NCBI RefSeq assembly: GCF_001039355.2
Contig: NW_019776080.1
Location: 306,472 to 370,471 of the forward strand
Direction: 5' to 3'
DNA length: 64,000 bases
From: Lingula anatina
Taxonomy: Eukaryota > Brachiopoda > Lingulata > Lingulida > Lingulidae
The position numbers were made by a program, and so were the translations under genes. This document shows positions 1 to 9,676 of this stretch, piece after piece. Within the stretch, counting starts at the first letter, position 1. Each line of letters opens with the position of its first letter. A model generated the notes under the pieces. The model worked only from the letters and a program-made list of their open reading frames with translations. It was not told the origin of the DNA and searched no databases.

Positions 1-611
1 AGTTGTATCGTGCGATGGAGGAGGAGGGCCCCTAGGACATCCAAAAGTTTACATTAACTTGGTAAGAATATGGTGGTATCCTTGCAGAGCATGACTAGTA
101 CCTAGAATCCAACTTGCACTAGAAGTCCTAACAAACGCTACAGATTTTTTTGAGGTAAAGATGTGAAAAAATGATATTTCTGCAAAAGATGAAAGAGAGT
201 GTAAAAGCTGTGCTTTAATTTGAATATTCCCATTTTTGATAGCCCCGCATGGACATATTTTAATAATTTTCAACAAGCACTATTCAGGCTTTTATTTCCT
301 TTTCATGTATTAATTAATTGTATAAGGGTCATATGACGCGTATCAAACTATTACATTGTCTTATATACATTGCACTTGTATGTTTGTACAGTATAAAAGT
401 TTTGTCATAGTTTTATGAGTAAAGTGTGAATGGCATTACCCATGTCCTTTTTTCTTGTGTTTCTTGTCCTTACATGATTTTTATGTTTATATACTAATAT
501 AACATGAAGAACCAATTTTATATAATTTTCTTATTTCAGGATCAGCCCGGTAACCACTCTTGCAACTATTGCGGACTGCGGTTTTATTTAGATCACGATC
601 ACCATCATTAA
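1..611 (+). CDS. NDUFS6: NDUFS6 3' part, second (allelic) copy
   Basis: Last two coding exons of the complex I subunit NDUFS6. The exon covering 1–61 is cut by the window edge and encodes the end of the zinc-binding segment ([20 protein letters not shown]) before a GTAAGA donor. The exon 540–611 follows a TTTCAG acceptor and encodes [20 protein letters not shown] plus three His and a TAA stop. The protein matches the complete gene at 9677–11817 residue for residue here, with only silent changes seen. The surrounding DNA also repeats, and the block ends at the single N at 2686. I read it as the other haplotype of the same gene, not as a second gene. The missing first exons would lie upstream of the window. 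Confidence 0.85.
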
Positions 612-1232
612 TAACTGTGTGTTGTCTAGGACAGTACCACTAATTAACTGTACAGCAAACATGTGTGTGGGTTGATATTACACAAGGACAAAAAAACAGA
701 GGGAATTTTTGAAACTACTGAAATGACAGTCTGCGGATACAACTCTTATGTGTGAGACTTGATAGCATGTGCACAGATTAATAGCCGTTTTCCCAGGATT
801 TTTGCTGTTGCTTCAAGTGTTGATGAAATAGATGCATTTTGGTTGGATAACTGGGTTGTCATTATTGCTTTGTAAGCCAAAAGTTTAGCAGTTTCAGATA
901 AGGAACGTTTTGGATCTCGGTCAACAGTAGAGAAAATGTTAGCACCACACAATAAACACTAGAGTATTTTGGAAAGATAACATGAAGATTGATATCAAGA
1001 AAAGCTCTTGCTTTGCACTTGTATAATAAATTGTTGAATCGTTTTTGATCACATTGTTCTACTTGATTTTGTGATTTTGATTAGGCATTACTTATGAACA
1101 TCAAACACTAGTTTTATTTCCAAATTTTTATTTCTCTGTCGCAGTACAGCGATTGGTCTGACAGATATTGCCAAAATCGCAACTGATGCAATCGGAGTCG
1201 TGGTGTGCCTTGTTTTATAATAGAGGACATAA

Positions 1233-1787
1233 AAAAAAAGATGTCGCAAATTCTCCGAGGTAAGTTAAGCATAAAAAGACGCACGTTGAGATACTCCATA
1301 GTATATTACCACTTCGTGACCAAAGCGTGTTTTAAAATGAGAGGTTTTATTTATGGTACCTTTTTTTTTTTTTTCTTTTTCACAGCCCTCGAGTTTCGTG
1401 TGTCACCATTACAACGGGCCTACTTTTATTATAAAGTTTGCTAGTGATACAGTATTACAGGCGTGATATTGAATCAGTGGTCAAATAGTGTGATGCAAAA
1501 TTATTAAGATAATTATAAAGAATGTTATTTTGGTGTCAGAAAGAACAAAAAAACTCGAGAAGCCTGGTTACATCAGTAACACTGCCGTGTCGGCGGTACA
1601 GGCTAGTAACTTACTATGAGCGTATCATCTCCAGTTTTAGAAATATATAAGGTCATCGAATATTGAACAAGGCCACAATTACTGAAATTAAACATCGGAA
1701 AATGTAAGGAACAACTGAACCATATCTAGTTATGAGCTTGACCTGTATTTTGGGCTGACAAGTAATCTCAACGGGTTTCAGCTTGAA
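1233..1787. other. About 555-bp segment present in only one copy
   Basis: At the corresponding place in block B (about 12425) the sequence goes directly from GAGGACATAAA to ATATCCTATCCC, so this stretch is an insertion here or a deletion there. It contains a poly-T run near 1363–1381 and a short ATG start (1241) followed by GGTAAG, which could be chance. I see no clear terminal inverted repeats or target duplication, so the type is unknown. Confidence 0.6.
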
Positions 1788-2685
1788 GGTATCCTATCCC
1801 GTATTTTCCCCACCAAATTGAATTTTCCTTGAAAACTCATTTTTTGCACTTGGGGATCGATGTTTTATTCCATTTCCAATTAGATGATTTAGTTATTAAA
1901 TAAATGAGTGGTCTGTCACTTAGACAACGATGCAATATTGCCTTGAAGGAAATAGCGTCATTATGTTCTGACATTTGAGGGATTTTATCGTTTTTAAAGG
2001 TCTGAATTGAGAAAGATGCGTAGCTTTTCTGAATATGAAGAAATAGAAAAGCTACGCAGAGTTAGAACAGATTCAAAGGCAGGTATTATACCTTTAAACA
2101 TATATATAAAGATGGATAAATTAATTAAATCAAAATAAATATGAAGTAAAATTGAAACATATTAAAAAGAAAAATATTATAAGAATAAAGAAGAAAAGCA
2201 ATATGTTAGTAAAATATAACAAAATGTGTTGCGTTGGTACGTGCTCCGGCGAAGCAGAAACACTCGGGTGACGGGAACGTGACCAGGGGCGGTATTCTCG
2301 ATCGTTTTCGACTTCTCGGACTACTGTGTCTGCCCAAAATACCCCCACTTTCTTAATCTTTGTCGCATAGATCTTACCAGTGGCAAGCATCTCGATAACT
2401 TGCATTGTACTGACACTTTACCACAATTTAGGAGTGACAAAAGTCGGTTCAAAAAGAGGGGAAAAAACAGCTCTTGCTGTTACCTGCAACCTTACACGGG
2501 GTAAAATTATAACTTACAACTCGTAAATTGGAAGGAGACACCTTTTCACTAGTCTATGCGCAATTTGATACTGTGCATTTAACCGACAGCGATAACCAGA
2601 CAGACTGTACAATGTGCCAAAAGTGCCAGTATAACTGTAAATTGCCAAATCACGGTGTTTAATGGTTTTTATTTTTCTATTTTTA

Positions 2686-2686
2686 N
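2686..2686. other. Single-N assembly junction 1
   Basis: One undetermined base. Sequence to its left parallels 11210–13836. Sequence to its right is unrelated to block A and begins with G- and C-rich low-complexity DNA. This fits a scaffold join where two overlapping contigs were not merged. Confidence 0.8.
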
Positions 2687-2821
2687 AAGCCCCCAAGGGG
2701 GGAGGGTGTGGAAAAAAATTTTAAACTGTATGTATAATACTGCATTCTGGTGCATTTTAACTGTTATTTATTGCTCAATCAGAATTTATTTTTTACCTTT
2801 GCGATTATTTTTTTTTTGCAC

Positions 2822-2876
2822 CTCAAATCCCAGGGGGGGGCAGCTGCCCCCCCCAGAGGCTACGGCCCTGCCTGTA
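2822..2876. repeat. G/C-run transposon end (probable)
   Basis: Runs of G and C flank a CAGCTG core, followed by GAGGCTACGGCCCTGCCTG. This resembles the terminus GGCTACGGGCCTGC of the element at 35774–35943, so it is probably the right end of a related inverted-repeat element. No left end is visible and the contig begins close by. Confidence 0.35.
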
Positions 2877-3171
2877 TTGGTATAATGCTTTGTGTCTGGG
2901 GTAATGCTGCTGAAGTAACGCAGAGAACACCAGGATGCTGAGCTGACAAATCCACAACATCAAGGAGGCAAAACAATTTCTCTTCCTTTGACTCTACATT
3001 CCCTCCCACTCACCCATGCTAGAGGGCTAATCTCAGGCTAGTCTAGTGATGCCCAAAATGCCTTAGATTCCGTGCTACAGTTGTAGAGATGCTTACACTA
3101 GAACTAGCTGTGTGCAGTACCATACTGGGGATACGATACTTAACTCTCTTTTGTTTTTTCTCTTTCCACAG

Positions 3172-3375
3172 GAGCCTATCAGTCTGTCTGATTCAGCCTA
3201 TGTTTCCCATTCACAGCTAGACAGAGACAGCAGCTCAGCAGTACATGTAGATAGGGTATGTGGGGTTTTACTTTACTGTCAGTGGTGTTGCGTGTCCATG
3301 GAGGAGTTTGAAGGATAGGCACTGTAATCTGAATGATAGAAATAATTTGGCAGACTGTTTTAAACTGTTGAATTT

Positions 3376-3414
<39 letters not shown>

Positions 3415-4353
3415 TTTTTGAAAATTGTTTTAAAAGAATTGAGCACATTGATAATGTGTTAGTGGAATTCAATTGAAATAAATTTAATATTTTTAAGTTA
3501 TATTAATTTTATTATTATTGATGTTGTTGTTGTTTAAAAAACTGTTTTTGTAGCCATTGTTTTCTTTTCATTTTCTGCAGCCAAGTAGAGATAGAAGTGC
3601 ACTGAGTAGAACAATAGAATACACTGGACGAAATGACCACCACATAGGACGTAGTGACCACCGCACTGGACATAGTGACCCTCACACTTTAGACAAATCC
3701 TATTGGATTAATAGAGTAGGAGAGGTAGGAGATGTAGACCATATAAACAGTCTGTGACTAAAATTCTTAAGCCTGCTGGACTTTCGAGACACCAAAGTGT
3801 GAGAATCTCTTTGCCCAAAGCAAAAATAGTGACTGGTAACTGAAAAAATATTAGAAAATTATACTGAGCTGGCTTTATTTTTACTAGCATTGGACATGGG
3901 GACAGCGGATGACACTGCAGATTGCTTGAGGACACGCAATTCGTAATTCAACCCTGTACTTGTACTCATTGAGGCCCTCATTGTTAGATTTTTTTCTTTT
4001 GTTTATAAAAAGTTTGACATACAATGGATCCATGGCATTTGGAAAATTGAAATGACCCCAAAATATAAAAATTGACTTCTGCATAAATATGTGTCAGCAA
4101 ATTTTTTTTTTTTTTTGCAGAGGCTAAATTCATTCAGCTTGTGTTGCTTATTAGTAGATATAAACAAGGAACAGAAGACCACGGCTATGTTTTCCTTCTC
4201 ATCTTTTCCAAAGTTAATATTTTTTATGTTTTTTTTTTTTTCCTTCAGCTTTCACTGCAGCTACAGCAGAGCAGTGAGTACTGGTCAGACAAAGTGCGAG
4301 AACTTACCTCACGCCAAGATCTCTCCCATACTGAGGCTCCGGCTCCAAGGTAG
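3172..4353 (+). CDS. C-terminal exons of an unrecognised gene
   Basis: Three exons join in frame. 3172–3255 (28 codons, begins EPISLSDSAYVSHS) lies between TTTCCACAG and GTATGT. 3581–3724 (48 codons) lies between TTCTGCAG and GTAGGA and is rich in Asp, His, Arg and Ser, with the echo GRNDHH/GRSDHR/GHSDPH. 4249–4353 follows a T-rich tract and CAG and ends in EAPAPR and TAG. All junctions are phase 0. The end reads like a short helix (SSEYWSDKVRELTSRQ) after a disordered segment. The upstream exons are not in this contig. After the stop, two other frames also look coding-like to about 4700, so the true end may use an intron from the CCAAG/GTAGCA donor near 4350 or be disturbed by a frameshift. 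I do not recognise the family. Confidence 0.5.
3377..3418. repeat. (TTTA)n microsatellite
   Basis: About ten tandem TTTA units inside an intron of the unrecognised gene. Confidence 0.9.
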
Positions 4354-6920
4354 CAGAACTTCTAGAACATGCAGAAGACAACAGCCAAAGGAAGGGAAGT
4401 GCAGCACAGAAGAACACGCCCCTGTTCCAAAGCCATGTTGAAGTTGCAAATGTTCTTAAGATCGAGGCTTCACATTTCCTGTCATATATGCAGGTCAAGC
4501 AATGAGCAGGAGTCGCAACTTTGCTGCACATGTGCCACCATTTCACAATACTCACCATCTCAGGGATCTTTGTTCAGAGACCGAGGGATCTGGGTCTCAG
4601 GAGACTGCTCAGTTTTTTGTAATATCTGGACAGAGTTTCTCAAGATCTCAGAGCTCTTGGAATTCAGCTGATACTCAAGATCATCCGTGTTATTCTAGGT
4701 AGCAACTACGCCATCTATCTCCAATCAGTCACCATAGGGCACTTAGCACAGCCACACTGACTGCAGAAAACACTGTGTTACATGCAATAATATAGCAGTT
4801 TTTTTTTTTTTTTATTATGTGACACTATTGTCAAAAGCAGACTAATATTTAGCCATAGTTTGAAGGTTTTCAGTCATATACTGTCTACTAGCTTGAATGG
4901 GAACACATTTGATGAGGTTGACTTGAAGGAAGGACTTCTGAGACCAAACAGGTCTATCTTTAATTCAGTATTTGAGGCTCAAACTGCACTCAATATTGAT
5001 TTTGTTTTCATGTGCAGAAGGTCATTCATAAAATCCTCGCGTTATTTCAGCCAGCCAGTGGAAGGTGTAATATCGATTCCTAAATTTATACAGCATTTTT
5101 TTACAAAATTTGTCATTGTCATTGGAAGTTTGCTCAAGACATGTTCTGTCAATTCTCATTGAGGTATTTCATGGACATTAGATTTACAGACTTTCTTTTC
5201 TATTCATTCTATACTGGGCTGCTCTGATCTGCAATGATACTGAAGTATTCATGTGTACATATCACTAGTATTGTGTAGGAATGTTCATCAAGGCAAAAAG
5301 AATTTCATATTTCATTTTTGTGCTCGTGGAGGCAAATTAGTATTTATGAAAGAATACAACCAGCAGGATCTTGGAAGAGTGATGCATTTTGGTAAAGAGA
5401 ACTCATTTGGAATGTTGTTAATTAAGCAATATTTGTAATTATAGAAATTTTACAAGATGTCATTTGTAAATAGAGCACTAATTCCCCCGTCATTCCAGGA
5501 TGTAAGTATAATACAGGTATTCAGGCTGATGTTGACCACTGCGAATAGGTTTCCTTGTGTTGTCCAGCACTTCGTGATGGTGCCCCTTGACCGCATTCAA
5601 GTTTGTGATCACCCTCATTATTTATGGTTATGACTCGGATCTTTTAAATGGGGAGAAATGTCCATCTTCCAGGTGCATTATTTTGGAATGGAAATATATT
5701 TCTTTATTGCACTTGTGGTGCTTTTTCTGTGTAGAATAGAACGATAAGGTAGCCTGGTTTTCAATTCTGATGCTACCTCTCAATAGAAATGTTCTAATTT
5801 TAGGAATTTTGATTTAAACAAAATATATCATCTGTAAAAAAAATCACATTTTTCTCATTGAAAAGATTTAGCCATTGCCTTACTTTTACATCAAATTCAG
5901 ATATATTATTCCATCTTTATTTCAACCTATCATTGTTTTTTTCTTCTTCTTCTTGTGTGATGTTAGTGTTTTTGTTTATTATTTTAAAATTTATTAATGT
6001 GAAGATAAGTACATACCCAGAAGAGTAAGGGGTAGTTTAAAATGTTTTTATTTCCCCCATACTAGAAGCATTGTTTGTTATGTGCATTTTATCAAGGTGT
6101 TTCCATTGTCTTGGTTATTCCAGTGAACGAATCAATTCGAATGATCCCGTGGATCCTGTATTATTTGTCGTAATGTGGAAGACTATAGGTTAATTTATTT
6201 TTAAGCATAAAACTGTGAATTTATGTTGAGTACATGAATCATCATTTTGAATTTGTTCATCTTCTAGTCACTTTTAAGCTTTATTTCTAAATGTAACTTG
6301 GGGATATTTGAGGTTGTGCTTTCATTAATTTTAAGTTGAATAACATTTTTCTTTGGTATTAACAACCATTTTTGTTACGTAGATATGTATTTTTATGTTT
6401 TATCCGTACTTAACCAATAAATTTTTGAGAAAGCAAATATATACATACTCATCATGTAATGAATTTGTAAAGCATGTAAATGTCATATTGGCGCACTGTT
6501 TTGTTAGTCACCAAGTCTAGAGTCACTGTTGTACAGGTTATCTGTATGGTACAGGCTCTTCACTAACTCAGCCGAGGAGTATGTAGTACCTATTGAAGTA
6601 TTTGAAAGCTGTACAGTACAGGTTTTTTTTTACCCAATAAATAGTAATGCACTAAAAAATTACTGACAATCCTGATTTAAGCTTTACAGCCAGGCCTACC
6701 AAAGTTTCTATGTTAGTTTAGCAGTCTGAATGTCAGGGTTGTTGATGTAGATAGGAGTAATTTAATGTCATACATGCCTTTCATTGTGGACTAAGATACA
6801 GTGTTAGGAAGCTGCAGAAATAGTTAATTATGGGTGATACTTTGATGTGATGCCCCAAAAAACAACTGTTTTGTACCATATTTATTTTGTCAAATGAATA
6901 AAGAAACATTTTACACTGAA
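4354..6920 (+). other. Probable long 3' untranslated region
   Basis: No convincing exon after about 4700. The stretch is AT-rich with T runs, and AATAAA-type signals occur near 6416, 6638 and 6897. It is best read as the 3' untranslated region or flank of the gene ending at 4353. Confidence 0.4.
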
Positions 6921-6930
6921 ATTCTTTATT
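6897..6930. terminator. Facing poly(A) signals of two convergent genes
   Basis: AATAAA on the plus strand at 6897–6902 faces AATAAA on the minus strand (TTTATT at 6925–6930). The first suits the plus-strand gene ending at 4353, the second MRPL36 on the minus strand. Cleavage about 15–25 nt past each signal would make the two transcripts overlap slightly tail to tail. Confidence 0.5.
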
Positions 6931-7543
6931 TATTTACAATCATATGAATGTTTTGACAGCCAGTCGCCCTGCAAAATTTGTATCAATTTGGAAGTTGGTA
7001 TAAAAGTGCACAATTTTTAAAGAGACTAAACAGGTTTTTCTACTTTTGAGGCATAGGTAAAAAAATATAAAAAGGCAATTTATTTATTTTACCGCCATTA
7101 CACAAAAGGCAGAAAACAATCGATTTTGCCATCTGTAGAGGCTTTGTTTCAACCAGAACCGCCTTGGAAGATTAACATCTTGTAATTACATGCAAAATAC
7201 CCTCTTTTATTCTTACAATTACACCATGGCAATTTTTTGCATGCAATTTTCACCCCAGTCCATTTCAAGTGTAGAGATCTTGGTAAGAAAGTTACAGAAT
7301 GCATTTGCATGTAAAGCGCTGTTTTTACCAAGACAAATGGCTGTCAATTTATTATCAGAACTAGCAGTATTCCTCTTTGACATATGCCAAGTAACTTTTA
7401 CCTACACGAGTCCAGTGTCGAGCTTGATAAGAAATTAGACAATTTTTCAGTTTATAATGACTCCTGTGATTTCAATCAAATGCCTAAAATTCACAGATTC
7501 CACATATTGAAATTAAATTTTTTTAATTACTGTGTGACTTCTA

Positions 7544-8152
7544 TCATTTTGGGACTCTTGTGTGCCACATCAGCTTATATTTGGCCATTTTCTGCATTTG
7601 TCTATGTCTGGTGAACGTACGGCAGTCCACCTGCAGCCTCCCGTGGCGCCTCACGAAGTAACAATCTTTGCATCTCCGTTTTAAAGAGACCTTCACCTTG
7701 TAATTTGCCGCCTGGGTCAACCTCCCAGAGTGAACAGCTAGGAGATTTGATGACAATGTTGATCTTGGCGTAAAAGCTCGTGTCACTTTTGTGCCTTGAC
7801 CACTGGTTATACTAGTATTTAATAATCCAGTAAAATTTCTGGAGATAGTTCTCTGAAGCACAGGGTTTGGAGTGAAGGTTTGTTCAGCATTTAACACGGA
7901 CTGAGACAAAACATAATGTTTAGCATGAAAATTTGTGAAAAAAGTCCTTGTCTGCCCTGCCCAAGTCAAAGGCCCAGGAAAGAACTTGAAGAAACCACTG
8001 TCATGCCTTGCAGACTGAGATGCTGGACGGAGTCCCACTTGTCCTGCGCTGAATTGCTGTGGGTTGAACCTTGGGACTGATGAAGCATATCTCAGTGCTG
8101 TACCAAGTGCTGATGTAACCTTTCTAGAGTTAAAAAATCGAGGAACAAGCAT
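7544..8152 (-). CDS. MRPL36: Mitochondrial ribosomal protein bL36m
   Basis: A 202-codon reading frame whose last 50 or so residues match the bL36 family. YKVKVSLKRRCKDC is followed by a third Cys 12 residues after the second and by a His (CRTFTRH), the C-x2-C-x12-C-x5-H zinc site of bacterial L36. The protein is a small component of the mitochondrial large ribosomal subunit. The first 150 residues are Ser-, Arg- and Phe-rich with almost no acidic residues, as in a mitochondrial targeting region, but are longer than in human MRPL36 (about 103 aa). The minus strand just upstream of the start (8152) has a TTTCAG acceptor, so an untranslated first exon is likely. NDUFS6 lies head-to-head 1.5 kb away. 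The coding region is intron-free. Confidence 0.88.
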   Translation of the reverse strand: MLVPRFFNSRKVTSALGTALRYASSVPRFNPQQFSAGQVGLRPASQSARHDSGFFKFFPGPLTWAGQTRTFFTNFHAKHYVLSQSVLNAEQTFTPNPVLQRTISRNFTGLLNTSITSGQGTKVTRAFTPRSTLSSNLLAVHSGRLTQAANYKVKVSLKRRCKDCYFVRRHGRLQVDCRTFTRHRQMQKMAKYKLMWHTRVPK

Positions 8153-8262
8153 TTTTCATCTGCAGCTGAAATCAAATGAGTGGAAAAATTAAATGACAAA
8201 TTAACTTCCTTATAGTATATAAACAAACTGTGAAGTGTCATGAAAAAATACTGAATGAGCTC

Positions 8263-8884
8263 ATTTTAGGCACCCTGAGCTTCAGAGATAACTTGACACT
8301 AACCTCTTCACTATTAGCCTATCTTCATCGTGTCAAGTTACCTCTGATGAAAATAGTTTGACCTAGTTTATATAAGCCAATCGAATCCATGTTTCAAAAT
8401 TTTTCACCAAAGTTTGGTGAAAACGCTGATTGGTTGATCATCAATCGGCAATCCTCGGCTGATTCCGCAAGCTCCATACTAACAACATAGTTATTGTCGA
8501 GTGCGGAGACATCCGAGTAGTTCCGAGTGCATAACCGTACACAAAGAAAGCATGGAGTATATCGGAATTGAAACCAGAGCAGTTTGATGCCCTGCATAAT
8601 TATCTACTGAGGGATGATGTATTTTGCGTGCTGCCCACAGGTTACGGCAAGTCCCTGATATTCAGCCTTATCTTTGATTGGTCCGGATTTGAACAAAGCG
8701 CGCTTTGACACGTTCGCGTTCATTGGCTAGATCGTTCAATGAGTCATTGAGTGCGGGCTTTAAATTTGATTGGCGGGCGGCGGAGGCAATCGAATGTGGT
8801 CAGAGGTAACTTGACACGATGAAGATAGGCTAATAGTAAAGAGGTTAGTGTCAAGTTATCTCTGAAGCTCAGGGTGATTTTAGG
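8263..8884. mobile_element. Inverted-repeat element, 77-bp TIRs, 8-bp target duplication
   Basis: The left arm 8271–8347 starts CACCCTGAGCTTCAGAG. It is matched in reverse complement by 8800–8876, ending CTCTGAAGCTCAGGGTG, with few mismatches over 77 bp. The direct repeat ATTTTAGG flanks both ends (8263–8270 and 8877–8884), an 8-bp target-site duplication. The element is 606 bp long. Eight-bp duplications are known for hAT and P-type DNA transposons, but I cannot assign a family from the termini. The interior carries a RecQ-like coding fragment. It sits between MRPL36 and NDUFS6, in or near their shared upstream region. Confidence 0.85.
8541..8681 (+). pseudogene. RecQ-type helicase N-terminal fragment inside the element
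   Basis: A 47-codon open stretch reads LKPEQFDAL, then RDDVFCVLPTGYGKSLIF. These are the RecQ Q-motif (KPEQ) and the Walker A motif (TGYGKS) in the right order and spacing. In-frame stops lie immediately before (near 8535) and after (near 8691), and no further helicase motifs follow. It is therefore a captured or decayed fragment, not a functional helicase. It lies wholly between the two 77-bp inverted repeats. Confidence 0.7.
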
Positions 8885-9676
8885 GAGCCCAGGTCAACTT
8901 TGGAAGTAACACTGATATCATTCAAATTAATATTATCTGACACAACAATTCATGAGCTTTACAAAACATTTCATGTGTTGAAAATCATGCAAGCCAATCA
9001 GAAGTTATTAAATTTACAAGAATGCAAGTGCGCCACAAAATTTTGAAAAACTGTTGTATGCAATTTGAAATTTTCTGGTCAGTTACACTATGGCTATAGC
9101 TACATGTATATGCCAAGAGGAATCTGCCAAGATATAATTTTCTGGGATTTATCCATTATTTCCATGGCAACTTTTGCCAAGTGTCAATAGCAATCAATAC
9201 TATTTTTCATTTTTGAACTGTAAGGCGTCAAAAGTTAGATTTTTAATTCTTTTTTAGGGCCGTGTGAGTGGTGACCTGGCCTACTCATTGCCTCCTGTCG
9301 CATTTTTAAAAAAATTGTAGCCCTAATTATCAGCCTCGAGCACCCCCATTTTCGTTTTCAGTACAAATTACCCATTGTCCATCTATATAACTAACAGAAA
9401 ATGTAGCAGGTAAATTTGAGACAAAACTCACACCGTGATCATTCGTGACCAGCCAAAAAGGGAACAAGCCAGCAACATGTGCTAGCAAATAATACAATAG
9501 ATAATTCGGAAAATGTTTCTATTCATATGGTTTTGCTGCTTTGACTTACCATGTGGTTGCACAATAAACTGGAAAGTGGCTGTCTCTCTAAGAATTACCT
9601 TAATTTATTAACAAGCCAAAGTGAAACAGTTTGACCGGAAGTATTAGATATTGCGCATGTGTAACTGGTTACAAAG

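Larger units (their letters stand above)
1..2685. repeat. Duplicated block A (allelic copy of 11210–13836)
   Basis: This block aligns nearly base for base with 11210–13836. It differs by scattered substitutions and by large indels: about 555 bp (roughly 1233–1787) present only here, and a 215-bp miniature transposon plus a long TA tract present only in the other copy. The match ends within a few bases of the N at 2686. Apart from the NDUFS6 exons I see no clear gene. A minus-strand ORF at 746–952 has a counterpart at 11884–12153, but its length and its first residues are not conserved. Confidence 0.85.
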
